A stretch of 64,000 nt of DNA from Cymbomonas tetramitiformis (GCA_001247695.2 LGRX02033442.1:1-64000); one strand, 5' to 3'. Shown: positions 51,367 through 61,717, counted from the first letter of the stretch. Translations and numbers: made by a program. The notes: generated by a model from the letters alone, not told the origin.

Positions 51367-54300
51367 CTGGCCGGCGGCCAGCCCCAGACCCTGCCCTTCG
51401 AGGAAGTGAGGTCTTGCCCTGATGATCAGACCCTCTCCGCCCTGGAGAAGCGGTCAGAACCAGTGGAACCCCGACGCGCCCGAGGACGCAGAGACCCTTG
51501 GGGCCAACGCCCCCATCCCAAGAGCGTGGCCTTCACCTCTGGGACCCGCTTGCGACGCACCTACCGCTCAGCTGGTGCCCCATCGCCGCCGAGGGATGAC
51601 TTGTCCAGCCACCCTCTTGCAGGAAGCACCCCCTTCGATGAGCCGTCACTACCTCTTGATGACGGCCCTGCTTATACACAAGCGAGGATCGAGGGTCGGA
51701 GGGGACGGCGAGTCCCCCGGCACAGACCCCCCATTATGGGCAACAACCGCGGAGAGCCCCGCGATCTTCGCCCCCGACCGCGTGTTGTCCTACCGCTGCC
51801 CATCTATCAGTCCAACCTCGCAGACCCACGGAAAAGGCTAACTGCGTGGCACTGGAAGAGAGATCTGTACTCCCTCCCCCTCGAAGTCGCCATGCAGAAG
51901 GTCCGCAGAGCTCTGCGCAAATCCCCAGAGGCTGCCAAGGACCTGGTGGATAAAATGTCGGAGCGCGTCCGCAGCCGCATACACTCTGGGAGTCGATCGC
52001 CAAAGGAGCGCGTGAACCGCGCCAACCAGCTGGCAGAGAGGATACGCATTGCCCGCGAACCTCAAGATCGCAAGGAGGGCCATCAGCGCATAGCATTGTG
52101 GCACCTCCTCTCACACGACGGTCGCCAGCAAGTCCCCGAACCCTCTAACGCCAGCTCCCACGACCTCTACGCGGCTTGGAGAGAGCTGTCGCCCGCCGAG
52201 CAGCAAAAGGCAATCGCCACTTCGAGTCCAGACTCTTCCCCAGGTAGCAGGCTGTGGGAAAAGGAGGGCGCACGAAGAGCAGCAGCGAGATCTTCGACAT
52301 CCCTCTGCACCCTGGACACTGAAGTGGGCACGATACCTGGGACAGCGGGAGATGTGGGTCTACCTGGCGCCTGGTGCAGTCTGCACGCAGTACACCAGTA
52401 CAAGATGAGGAAGCTGGGTCCCAGCCCCTTGGGAGCATCCCCTCCATCATCCTCGCTGGCCGAGCCCACAACAGAGACTACATCTTCGCACCATGATAAC
52501 GCGCCGGCCACTCCGGGAGGAAACCCCGAAGGTTCATCCACCTACTGCTCAGAGGCGGAGGAGACCTCCGCACCCAGTTCGCTTTGCTTCACCCAGCAGA
52601 TGACCACCGTCAGAACGCATGAAGCGGATGAAGCGCCGCCCTGTCTCGACAGCCACCCCATCGCCGAAGACCCTGAGGTGATGGAAGAGGAGTCCTCGGT
52701 CAATTCGCTCTGCTTCACCCAGCAGATGGCAGCAGCTGGGACCCCTGAGACGAGAACTGACCACCAGAGCTCCCACCAACTCGCCCACAACTCCCCTGCT
52801 GGCAGCCCTCAGCATGACGAGGATCCTCTCACCCATGGCAGTCTCATCAATAGTGTCGCTACCCATGTGAGCCCCACAACAAGCGGCACTACCCACGTGA
52901 GCCCCACAGTAAGCGGCACTACCCATGTGAGCCCTACCACCAGTGGCACTACTCATGTGAGCCCTACTACCAGTGACACCACCCATGTGAGCCCTACCAC
53001 CAGCGACACCACTCATGTCAGCCCCACCTCGAGCGAATGCACCTCAGCGGGCACCCTGCTGACGGCGAGTGCAGACAACCTCGTCAGTCATCCGACTGAA
53101 GATGTTGATTTGCTGGATGAGGAGTTCTACGCCGCGTGTAGGCAAACGTTGGAAGAATGCCGCGAGGCCTCGGACAACCTCCTCCCCAACCTCAAGTGCA
53201 AAAGCATACGCACAGATGGGGGAGTTCAGTGGAAGACCGACATCGAGGGTACCCTTGCAGCGGCACATGACGAAGAAGGACCGCTACTGCTGGTATTCTA
53301 CGCAACCCTCAGAGGGCACACGGTCAAGGTGCTGATCGACTCGGGGGCCTCTGACAACTTCATCTCGGAGCAGAGCGCTAAGCGATGTGGCCTCACGACA
53401 CGAGCCGGCTCCGAGATGCGAGTCACCCTGGCGGATGGATCTGTGAAGATCACTGGCGCCACCGCGTACGCCGGCAAGTTTAACACGCACACCACCACGG
53501 GCACCTATACGGAGAACGCCCTTGCCCTCCGGATCCTACCACTGGGCATACAGGTAGATGTTATCCTCGGCGGAAGGTGGCTGCGCAGTCACTCTCCTGT
53601 CACTCTGGGCTATGAAGGGAATGGCTCCGTCTCCTTCCTCAGGAAGTCCCGCAGTGGTAAGATTGGGGATCGCGTCACCATCACAGGCTGTTCTCCTGGG
53701 AAAGCATCTGGGGACAGGTCTCCGAAGGGCACGGCCTGCGCGGGATTGGTGGATGAGGTGTTCCTAACCCCTGCCCAGCTGAAGAAGTACCTGGTGTACG
53801 CGGAGACGCAGAAGCTACGCGGCAATGACGACCCGGAGATACAGCCCGCCTGGCTCATGGTGGCCGAGAAGTCCCCCGACGATACTGCTTCTGCCTTTGC
53901 AGCCACGGCTATCGACTCTGAGAACGCCGAACCCGCTGCGGATACTGAAGATGCAGAAGTGAGCCCTGAGTGGACCCTCAAGTTTCAGGACTTCTGGGGT
54001 GAGGAGTACAAAAAGGAGATGACGACTGCCCTACCGAACATCGATGGACTCAGACATGACCCCCAAGATGAAGCCAACATTAACCTGGACCCTGAGCTGA
54101 GCAAGAAGGGGCCTCCCTGCCAGCGCATCTACAAGAAGTCCGCAGAGGAACTCCGCCAACTTCGAGAACGCGTGGAGACTCTGATGTCCAAGGGCTACAT
54201 CCGACCCTCTTCCAGCCCTTATGCAGCTCCCTGTTTGATGGTCCCTAAACCCGGGAACCCCAAGGAGCTGCGACTGGTGATCGATTACCGGCTCCTCAAC

Positions 54301-57300
54301 CGCCAGACAGTTAAGGACAAGTATCCTCTCCCAGACATCCAGATGATGTTCGACGAGATGCAGGGTGCGAAGTTCTTCTCTTCGTTCGACGCGGTGGATG
54401 GCTTCTGGCAAGTTCCGATGGCACCAGGAGATGTCGAGAAGACCGCCTTCACCACCCAGATGGGGTCATATGAGTGGTTGGTCATGCCGCAGGGGCTGCA
54501 GAATTCACCGTCTCAGTACCAGCGACGGATGCAGCGGGCCTTGGGCCATCTCCCATTTGTCCGGATCTTCATCGATGATGTGGTCGTCTTCAGCAACACC
54601 GCTGCAGAGCACTACGAGCACGTCAAGCAACTGCTCCTGACATGCAGGGAGAAGGGCGTCTTCCTCAAGAGGTCCAAGTGCCAACTGTTGAAGAAATCCT
54701 TGCGGTTCCTTGGCCACTGTATCTCCGCAGATGGCTGCAGACCCCAACACGACAAGGTGGCTGCAGTGAGGGACTGGCCCGAGCTGGAAACGGTTACCCA
54801 CGTCAGGCAGTTCTTGGGCCTGGCGGGGTATTACCGCAGGTTCATCCACTGCTTCTCCGAGATCGCTCAGCCCCTCACCCGGTTGACCAAGTCGGACGTA
54901 CCCTGGGAGTGGGGTCCCATGCAGCAGTGGGCCTTCGAGGAGCTGAAGAAGGCCCTCACCTCAGCGCCAGTGCTCGCCTTGCCCAACATTAAGGGTGCCG
55001 CAGACGGCACAGCACCTTTCGTGGTACAGACGGATGCTAGCGGCATCGCTCTTGGGGGAGTACTGATGCAAGACAATGGAGATGGTCTTGGACTGCGCGT
55101 GATAGCATACGAGAGCCGCCAGTTCTCAGCCGCCGAGCAGAATTACCACACCGGCGAGCGTGAGCTAGGTGCTCTACACCATTGTACCACCGTTACCTGG
55201 CGGCATTACCTCATCTTCACCAACTTCCGCATCCAGGGTGATCACCGCCCCCTTGAATGGCTGATGGAACCTGGCAGGGAGCTTAGCCGCAGACAGGCAC
55301 GCTGGTACATGGATCTGGTGGAGGTGGGAGTCCCGAGAATGGAGTACATCAAAGGAGCGCTGCTGCTGGTACCGGACGCCCTGTCCAGAAGACCCGACTT
55401 CAAAGACAAGGACGTGCGTGAGGGGTTGAAGGAGGCAGGGGTGATCGACCCCACCTCAGATCTACCGAAAGACCCCCTGGCAACGCTGGAGTCTGAATAC
55501 TTCTCCAGCTCACCACCCGCAGCTCATCCCCACTGGGCCCAGACTGTTGACTGTTGGCTCTCAGCAGTGGAGACCCTCTCTGTGGCGGAACAGGCCATGG
55601 ACAAGGGGGAGACCATCGCTCTCGTTAACCCGAAGCTCTATAGGGGAATGAAGGAGGATCACCTCGACTTCGACATGCCTGACTGGCCTGCAGCTGATAG
55701 CGCGAAGCCGGTAGAAGCTCCACACAAACCCCCTGATAGAGCCCCACCCCAGATAAGGATAACGAGGAGTATGTCACGCGCTGGGAAGACCTCTACGACC
55801 CCAGCGCCTCCGCAGATGGCGTCACCGAAGACGCGGACGCCTACGTCACGAGCTGACGCATCGGAGGCGCCCACTGAGAAGGTGCCAACGAGCTCACCAA
55901 CCCCGCAGCAGGCGCCCCAACAGTCAACTCCATCCCCGGTCCTTCACCCACAGAAACGGCAGGCTCCCCCAGAGGACTCACAGAATTGGCGTGTCCGAGC
56001 AGAGTACTCCTCGAAGTACGCCGAGAAATTTGGACCCTTCGATGTGGACGCCTGTTGTGACTTTGGCGGTCGCAACAGACAGGCGGATAGATTCTGGACA
56101 GACTGCCTTTCAGAGAAATGGAGGGGCCTTCGGGTTTGGTGTAACCCTCCATACAACTCCAAGTGCATTACTGTGGAGGCGATCTTGAACAAGTATATCG
56201 CAGAATGGAAGGCAGACCCAGAGAACACCTCAGCAGTATTCGTTCTGCCAGATCACCAGTCCAAGCTCCCCGCGTGGCGCAAACTTTTCAGAAAGGCCAA
56301 TATGCAGATTGTGGAGGTCATCCCTACTCACGATGACAAGGGCGAGCCCAACCAGTTCTTCGAGAACCCAGATGGGAGAGCCTTCAACCTTCGCTGGCCT
56401 GTTCTGATAGTACACGCCCCTCCCGCCAAACCACAACCAGCACGCGTGAGGCATCCGCGAACAGCCCCCGCTGTGATAAGGACAGGCGAGGCGGCAGACT
56501 TCAGAGACGCAGCCTCCCAGCAGTCGGATTCAAAGTTCCTGCGCGCGTTGAAAGCGGAGTACACCCGAGAGGGGACACTTCGTTCACTAAGAGAGAAAGT
56601 GAAGGCGGCACCACACCAATGCCTACAGGACTTCAGGCTAGTGGGTGAAGTGGTTTGGAGAACCGCAGCAGGGAGATATCAGTTAGTGCTGGGAGAGGAC
56701 TCTCCACTTCGAGAAGTGGTGATTCGCCATGCTCATGAGTCATTGTCCTCAGGCCACACTGGGCGAGACAAGACTCTGGAGAGGGTGCTGCGGCGCTTCT
56801 ATTGGCGTGGTGCCGCGGAAGATGTGGGCACCTGGGTTGCATCCTGCGCAGTGTGCCAATCAGTGAGGCCGCGGGGAACTTACCCGGATGGGTTGCTAAA
56901 CCCTCACAGCATCCCGAACAGGCCATGGCAGGATGTCGCGGTGGACTTCGTCACCGGCCTGCCGGTATCAGAGAGAGGCAATGATGCTTTCGTGGCCTTC
57001 ACCTGCAAGCTGACGAAGATGGTACACGTTGTGCCGATGAACTTCGGCGACAGCTCCGCAGCTGTGGTGGCCAGAATCTACTTTGACTCGGTGTGGCGCT
57101 TACATGGCGCGCCTATGAAGATTGTCTCTGATCGTGACCCACGGTTTCAAGATGCCTTCTGGCAGGAGCTCATGAGACTGATGGGTGTGAAAGTGGCTCG
57201 TACCACGCCGTATAACCCTCGGTCTGACGGCCAGGCGGAACACAGCAACAGGGTTATTGAGGACATGCTCAGGTCCTTTGTAGACGCCAATGTGGAAGAC

Positions 57301-58695
57301 TGGGATCTGTTCACCACTAACGTGGAGTTCGCGATCAATGACTCCAGGAGTGAATCTACTGGCTTCACGCCATTTGAGCTGGTGTTCGGGTTCTCGCCGC
57401 TATCGCAGTTGGACCTTTTCCTGGAGGCCGCGCAGTCCACCGCTGGACGACGAACTGGGGGAGTAGGCACCGCACACGAAGTGGCTGTGAAATTTTCGTC
57501 GCAGCTGCGGGACGCCAGACAGCGGTTAGAGCTGGCTCAACAGCGACAGCGCGAACAGTTTGATCGCAGACACGGGCAGCGGGAGTATGCTGTTGGAGAT
57601 CTGGTCTGGATAGAGGCGAAACACCTTACGGAGAAGGTGATGGATCGCTCCATCTGTAGGAAACTGACCAAGCGCTGGCATGGACCAGTTCCTGTGACCG
57701 AACGCTTCTTCAGCGATGTACAGATGACCATGCCAGAGGCCGACAGAGGAGCTCCAGTAGCCTACCGCCTACGCCTCCCTCCTCACCGGCGGATTCACGA
57801 CGTGTTCGCTCAACATCGCCTCAAACCGTACACCAGCGGTCAAGATGCTTTTGCCGCACGCGATCACCTAGCAGTACCTGAAGAGGTGGTAGTGGACGGT
57901 CAGAAGGAAGCACACGTTGAGCGCATCCTTGCGCGTCGAGTGCGGTCTGTTCGAGGAAAGGAGGTGGAAGAGTGGAAGGTTCGCTGGACTGGTTACTCCA
58001 AAGCTCACGACCAATGGAGGACGCGTGACAAACTTGAACGCGGAAGTCCACTTCAACAACTTCGTGAATTCGAGCAAGCGAGACTGCACATGGAAGCGCA
58101 AGTCCGCGACGAAGCCACTCGGCGACGCGAGCAGCGTGGCCGCCACTCCGCTCAAGCCGGAATGACACTGGCCCACCTCATCACTAATCCCTGCGATGAA
58201 CTGGACCAGCTCGAGCAGATGGAAGATGATATCCCCCTGCCGTGGGAACGCCAAGAGCGCGTGGAAGATGGGTCGTTGGCACTGGCGACAGAGCTGCTGG
58301 CAATACAGGCAAAAACAACCCGCTCGCCCAGGATTCTCGTACTTTTCAGCGGTACTGGCTCAGTAGAGAGGGAATTCCTAAATTGCTTCCCCTCCGCCTC
58401 AGTAGTGACCCTCGACTCCGGGCATATCTGGCAACCCACTCATGTGTGTGACATCCTGCAATGGGACTACAGACAATACCCGCCTGGATTCTTCGATGTT
58501 ATTTGGGGTTTTGGGCAAGTCCCCCCTGCAGGCAGTACAGTCAAGCGCGCACCACTGGTGGACCCCCTGACCTTCCCCAAGCTGACAAAATCGTACGACG
58601 AGCATTGCAGATCATTGACTACCTGGAGCCAAAACATTGGTTCATGGAAAACCCCAGAGGTCGCTTCCCTAACGCGCTACGGCTTCGCCCTATGA
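51367..58695 (+). CDS. pol: Ty3/gypsy pol polyprotein with two methyltransferase domains, frameshifted 3' end (copy C)
   Basis: Open directly after the gag UGA in the same frame; there is no ATG near the start, which suggests translation by UGA readthrough. Residues are counted from the GTG at 51406: protease DSGAS (~644); reverse transcriptase (~930-1110, FIDD ~1055); RNase H (TDASG ~1208); Dam-like methyltransferase (~1530-1650, VDACCD ~1545, CNPPY ~1577); integrase HHCC (~1775-1815) and DD35E (D ~1846, D ~1908, E ~1943); chromodomain (~2170-2220); start of the C5 methyltransferase-like domain (LFSGTG ~2312). An 8-bp duplication near 58505-58515 (tttggg made tttggggttttggg) shifts the frame just before ASPPC, so the present product ends at 58695 with unrelated residues. 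Protease to chromodomain appear intact. Confidence 0.92.
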   Translation: MAGGQPQTLPFEEVRSCPDDQTLSALEKRSEPVEPRRARGRRDPWGQRPHPKSVAFTSGTRLRRTYRSAGAPSPPRDDLSSHPLAGSTPFDEPSLPLDDGPAYTQARIEGRRGRRVPRHRPPIMGNNRGEPRDLRPRPRVVLPLPIYQSNLADPRKRLTAWHWKRDLYSLPLEVAMQKVRRALRKSPEAAKDLVDKMSERVRSRIHSGSRSPKERVNRANQLAERIRIAREPQDRKEGHQRIALWHLLSHDGRQQVPEPSNASSHDLYAAWRELSPAEQQKAIATSSPDSSPGSRLWEKEGARRAAARSSTSLCTLDTEVGTIPGTAGDVGLPGAWCSLHAVHQYKMRKLGPSPLGASPPSSSLAEPTTETTSSHHDNAPATPGGNPEGSSTYCSEAEETSAPSSLCFTQQMTTVRTHEADEAPPCLDSHPIAEDPEVMEEESSVNSLCFTQQMAAAGTPETRTDHQSSHQLAHNSPAGSPQHDEDPLTHGSLINSVATHVSPTTSGTTHVSPTVSGTTHVSPTTSGTTHVSPTTSDTTHVSPTTSDTTHVSPTSSECTSAGTLLTASADNLVSHPTEDVDLLDEEFYAACRQTLEECREASDNLLPNLKCKSIRTDGGVQWKTDIEGTLAAAHDEEGPLLLVFYATLRGHTVKVLIDSGASDNFISEQSAKRCGLTTRAGSEMRVTLADGSVKITGATAYAGKFNTHTTTGTYTENALALRILPLGIQVDVILGGRWLRSHSPVTLGYEGNGSVSFLRKSRSGKIGDRVTITGCSPGKASGDRSPKGTACAGLVDEVFLTPAQLKKYLVYAETQKLRGNDDPEIQPAWLMVAEKSPDDTASAFAATAIDSENAEPAADTEDAEVSPEWTLKFQDFWGEEYKKEMTTALPNIDGLRHDPQDEANINLDPELSKKGPPCQRIYKKSAEELRQLRERVETLMSKGYIRPSSSPYAAPCLMVPKPGNPKELRLVIDYRLLNRQTVKDKYPLPDIQMMFDEMQGAKFFSSFDAVDGFWQVPMAPGDVEKTAFTTQMGSYEWLVMPQGLQNSPSQYQRRMQRALGHLPFVRIFIDDVVVFSNTAAEHYEHVKQLLLTCREKGVFLKRSKCQLLKKSLRFLGHCISADGCRPQHDKVAAVRDWPELETVTHVRQFLGLAGYYRRFIHCFSEIAQPLTRLTKSDVPWEWGPMQQWAFEELKKALTSAPVLALPNIKGAADGTAPFVVQTDASGIALGGVLMQDNGDGLGLRVIAYESRQFSAAEQNYHTGERELGALHHCTTVTWRHYLIFTNFRIQGDHRPLEWLMEPGRELSRRQARWYMDLVEVGVPRMEYIKGALLLVPDALSRRPDFKDKDVREGLKEAGVIDPTSDLPKDPLATLESEYFSSSPPAAHPHWAQTVDCWLSAVETLSVAEQAMDKGETIALVNPKLYRGMKEDHLDFDMPDWPAADSAKPVEAPHKPPDRAPPQIRITRSMSRAGKTSTTPAPPQMASPKTRTPTSRADASEAPTEKVPTSSPTPQQAPQQSTPSPVLHPQKRQAPPEDSQNWRVRAEYSSKYAEKFGPFDVDACCDFGGRNRQADRFWTDCLSEKWRGLRVWCNPPYNSKCITVEAILNKYIAEWKADPENTSAVFVLPDHQSKLPAWRKLFRKANMQIVEVIPTHDDKGEPNQFFENPDGRAFNLRWPVLIVHAPPAKPQPARVRHPRTAPAVIRTGEAADFRDAASQQSDSKFLRALKAEYTREGTLRSLREKVKAAPHQCLQDFRLVGEVVWRTAAGRYQLVLGEDSPLREVVIRHAHESLSSGHTGRDKTLERVLRRFYWRGAAEDVGTWVASCAVCQSVRPRGTYPDGLLNPHSIPNRPWQDVAVDFVTGLPVSERGNDAFVAFTCKLTKMVHVVPMNFGDSSAAVVARIYFDSVWRLHGAPMKIVSDRDPRFQDAFWQELMRLMGVKVARTTPYNPRSDGQAEHSNRVIEDMLRSFVDANVEDWDLFTTNVEFAINDSRSESTGFTPFELVFGFSPLSQLDLFLEAAQSTAGRRTGGVGTAHEVAVKFSSQLRDARQRLELAQQRQREQFDRRHGQREYAVGDLVWIEAKHLTEKVMDRSICRKLTKRWHGPVPVTERFFSDVQMTMPEADRGAPVAYRLRLPPHRRIHDVFAQHRLKPYTSGQDAFAARDHLAVPEEVVVDGQKEAHVERILARRVRSVRGKEVEEWKVRWTGYSKAHDQWRTRDKLERGSPLQQLREFEQARLHMEAQVRDEATRRREQRGRHSAQAGMTLAHLITNPCDELDQLEQMEDDIPLPWERQERVEDGSLALATELLAIQAKTTRSPRILVLFSGTGSVEREFLNCFPSASVVTLDSGHIWQPTHVCDILQWDYRQYPPGFFDVIWGFGQVPPAGSTVKRAPLVDPLTFPKLTKSYDEHCRSLTTWSQNIGSWKTPEVASLTRYGFAL

Positions 58696-58991
58696 TGCGC
58701 CAGCTTCCCCCACCGCTGGTGTGTACCTACTGCATGTACGGTACGCAGTACATGAAACCCACCTGCATATGGACGAACTCAGCACCACCCTCGCCCCTGC
58801 TACGCTGTACTACTTCAACACCGTGTGCGTGCAGATGGGCAACCGGTGCTCATCCAGAGACTGCTCAGCTTGGACCTCACCCGCAGCAGACTGGAGCAGG
58901 TCGATCTGCGAGTGTATATCCCGTGCCAGCACTCCTGCTACGACAACTTTTCCGACATTTACGCCTCCGCGACACTGAAGACCCGCTTTAG
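58461..58991 (+). pseudogene. Displaced 3' part of the C5-cytosine methyltransferase (copy C)
   Basis: After the 8-bp duplication the domain continues in this frame: ASPPCRQYS (catalytic Cys), MENPRGRF, then CTYCMYGTQYMKPTCIWTN to the same C-terminus as copy A, stop at 58989-58991. Copy C therefore encodes the cytosine methyltransferase only if ribosomes shift frame; it is most simply a mutation. Confidence 0.85.
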
Positions 58992-59179
58992 ATTCCAAGT
59001 GGCACCCTTCTTCTTGAAAGTGGTGCCCTGGTAGCGGCAGGCAAACTATGCTCGAAGAGGAACCAGAGAACCTAAGAACTGGAAACAGCAAGGAACCAGA
59101 AAACCTAAGAACTGGAACTTAGATGGGTACCTTAGCGGAGTGATCCCAGGAGGTAGACCACTCCTAAGGGGGGGAGAGT
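58992..59179 (+). other. 3' non-coding stretch and polypurine tract of copy C
   Basis: Equivalent to 3901-4088; ends in aagggggggagagt before the LTR. Confidence 0.75.
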
Positions 59180-59872
59180 TGTGCCCGGAGGCACAGCGTG
59201 AGCCGATATGCCTATGCGTCCGTATGTGTGTCATCGGGGGTAATCTGGGATTGGCACGATGACAGTGAAATTGGGCTTGAAATCACGATGAGAATGAATA
59301 CCAGATGTCCGGGGTATGACAGTATGACACTATGACACTATGACAGTATGACAGTATGACACTATAGTAGTATGACAGTACTGTGGGGGGTGTCATCGTG
59401 GAACTCAGTCAGACCCTCGAAGAATGGTCAGATTCGCATCGGGGTTGAAAAGACAATGAAATCGAATATCAGATATTAAGGTTATGACAGTATGACAGTA
59501 TGACGCTATGACAGTATGACAGTATGACAGTACAGTAGTATGACAGTACTGTGGGGCAGTCATCGTGTCAGCCTGTCGGCATAACATCTGAATCGAGAAT
59601 GACGAATCGGAATTAGAAATGAGATCGGATCGGGAACTGAACGTTGAGCCGAAGTGTGACATCGGCTCTCGAGTGGTTGACCCTGCAACCTGAGTGACGA
59701 GTGAATAAGTAGAGCACTTGAGAAGTGTTTAGCCTTCAGAACTCGGAACCGAATTATCGTTTGTACCTCAATCTGGCCCTGATCCAGTATATTATAAAAA
59801 TCCGAATTGTGTACCTTTGCACGTTCAATCAAAAACATATCTCCGAGCATCTGTCGTCGTGCCCCTGGCACA
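59180..59872 (+). repeat. 3' LTR of copy C (693 bp)
   Basis: Same ends as the 5' LTR, with one extra tatgacac unit and about one substitution noticed (gtccgggg versus gtctgggg). Followed by the target duplication agtct. Confidence 0.95.
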
Positions 59873-59877
59873 AGTCT

Positions 59878-61640
59878 TACATCGGATTTTCATCGAGCGA
59901 CCGCTCGTAACCGAGAACGAGAGACACGTTTCCCATCCGATTTTGTACCACGTTCACTGTTTGGATCCTTTGTAATAAATTATAAACGAACGATGAGATG
60001 ATCGATGACCTACAGGCCAGTCGCATTGAGAGGCCTAACGGAGATCTCAAAATTGAGATCGACCAAGCCGTAGTATTTGGTACCTTGGTTTCCGACATCA
60101 AGCGGACACTTCAAGATTTCAGTTGGCGGCGCCCGCACCATGCAGCCCTACCTCCTGTCCCCTGATCTCTGTACTTTTCGTTTTCATATCTAACCTTTTT
60201 ATTTGCATCACTGCTACTTCTCTTACACAGGGCTGGCTACACTGTGTGGGTTGAACCTGACAGGGGGGGGGCATCTTGCGCTGCCCTCGCATCAACTGCA
60301 TCCGCAGTTCAACCCGTTATTTTGTTTCATAGTAGGGATGCTTGGAAACCGGCGGGCTTCTATGCAGCCCGTCGGTTTGGGTGTATGTGTAACATCCTTG
60401 CTGAGCAGCGCTTCTTTTTGCAGGCTGGTTTGTTGTTGCGCTATGTGTGATGCCGCCAGTAACGTTGCTGGCGGTACTTGTACCGCTGCTCTCAAAGGTA
60501 CTCATCGCGGAGCAATTCTTGTAGGCCGACGGGTTGTATTACAGCCCGGCGGTTTCGGTGTCTTTTGCAACCCTTCGTTCAAGCAGCGCTTTTTGTATTT
60601 TATGCAGGTTTTCTTTCTTGCTGTGTATTTCTGCTGCTGCCAGCAACGTCACCAGCGGATTCCGGATCTCTCGAAAATGCTTCACGGGGGCGATAGCTGC
60701 ACAGTATGTGCAGTGTGGGTTCAAATCCCACCGCTCTCACTAACTTTGCTCTGTCATTTTGCAGGATTTTTGCTTACTGTTTTCGAACGCATGTTTCTCA
60801 TGCGTGCTGTTTCTCGTTGCGTGTGCACTTGGTTTTTGCTTACTGTTTTCGAACGCATGTTTCTCATGCGTGCTGTTTCTCGTTGCGTGTGCACCTGGTT
60901 TTATTTTTTATCTTGGTGCTGATATTTCTGCTTTTATCGTGCAGGTATTTCAAATACTTATCACTCGCTGGCGAAATGCTTCGTTGTTGCCGGGAAATCT
61001 GTTTGATTTGATTTAGCTTTTTAGCGTCCAGCTATTTTCAAGGCGCTGATATTTAACCTCGTACTTGAACTTTCTTGTTGTGACATTTCTTATTTTGTAT
61101 TCATCATGCATGGCTCATTCTTTTAAAATCGTATTTGCACATTTCTTGTAACGAAATCAAACTTTAGTGCTCTGCTTGTGTGTGCATGATGCCCGCTTGC
61201 TTGCTAGATGACTGCCTAGTGCTTGCGCACCCTTGAAATTCTTTCACTGTCTATTATGCACCGCTGAAAGCTGTTAGGCTATTTTCGCGCTGTCGTTATT
61301 TTGTTTCGGAATTTGGTATATTAAAATAATTCGTCCAGAAAATTTCTGTGAATTTTCACGACAGAATTGAGCGTGGCGCTCATGTTTGTCGCAGGTGCGA
61401 CAAACATGAGCGCCACGCTCAATTCTGTCGCACGATATAATTACAGTTTTGTCGCACGGTGCGACAAATAAAAAGCCCTCGCGACAAAAATGAAGTGCTA
61501 CCGGCCGCACATCCTCTTCCACCTCGAGGGCAGCAGTGGATCTCGCAGCGCGTTTCGGCTGCTGTTTTGTTGGAAGTGGGTCTGGAGGTGGTCTTTTAGC
61601 ATTGCTGCGTGTTTCCCGCATGTCATGCAAAAGAAATAAT
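59878..61640. other. MULE interior right of copy C: repeats, hairpins, no supported gene
   Basis: Continues the ~206-bp repeat (59878-59960). A hairpin module like that of the CAG-headed repeats lies at 60029-60072. A ~180-bp divergent duplication (near 60345-60490 and 60525-60665, marked by agcccgNcggtttNggtgt) and a 64-bp direct duplication (60771-60897, tgcttactgttttcgaacgc) follow. Long frames here cross repeat copies and show no domain. Confidence 0.55.
61359..61430. repeat. Perfect 72-bp palindrome (35-bp arms, 2-nt loop)
   Basis: Left arm 61359-61393 and right arm 61396-61430 are exact reverse complements (cgacagaattgagcgtggcg outward). A second, smaller one (tttgtcgcac/gtgcgacaaa, 1-nt loop) follows at about 61449-61469. 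Both contain gtcgca words. Confidence 0.95.
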
Positions 61641-61717
61641 ACGGCTTCGTTGGCATTCACAAGTTAGGTTTCAGATGTAAGTGTGTCTACGCATGCTATG
61701 AAATGTCAACCCTCGAT

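Larger units (their letters stand above)
46013..59872 (+). mobile_element. Ty3/gypsy chromovirus copy C, complete, 13.86 kb
   Basis: LTRs at 46013-46697 (685 bp) and 59180-59872 (693 bp) are nearly identical; the main difference is one extra octamer unit. They are flanked by a perfect 5-bp duplication agtct (46008-46012 and 59873-59877). Order: LTR, primer-binding site, leader, gag, UGA, pol with two methyltransferase domains, purine tract, LTR. Same family as copy A. The insertion is recent, but pol has an 8-bp frameshifting duplication near its 3' end. Confidence 0.97.

Noticed and set aside
60689..60745. tRNA-like T arm (gtgggttcaaatcccac)
   Set aside because: The T arm is perfect, but no matching acceptor stem, D arm or anticodon arm with T33 can be built upstream; not called as a tRNA.
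60203..60922. 239-codon Cys-rich open frame in the MULE interior
   Set aside because: It crosses two internal duplications, each translated with different residues; no domain or clean start context.
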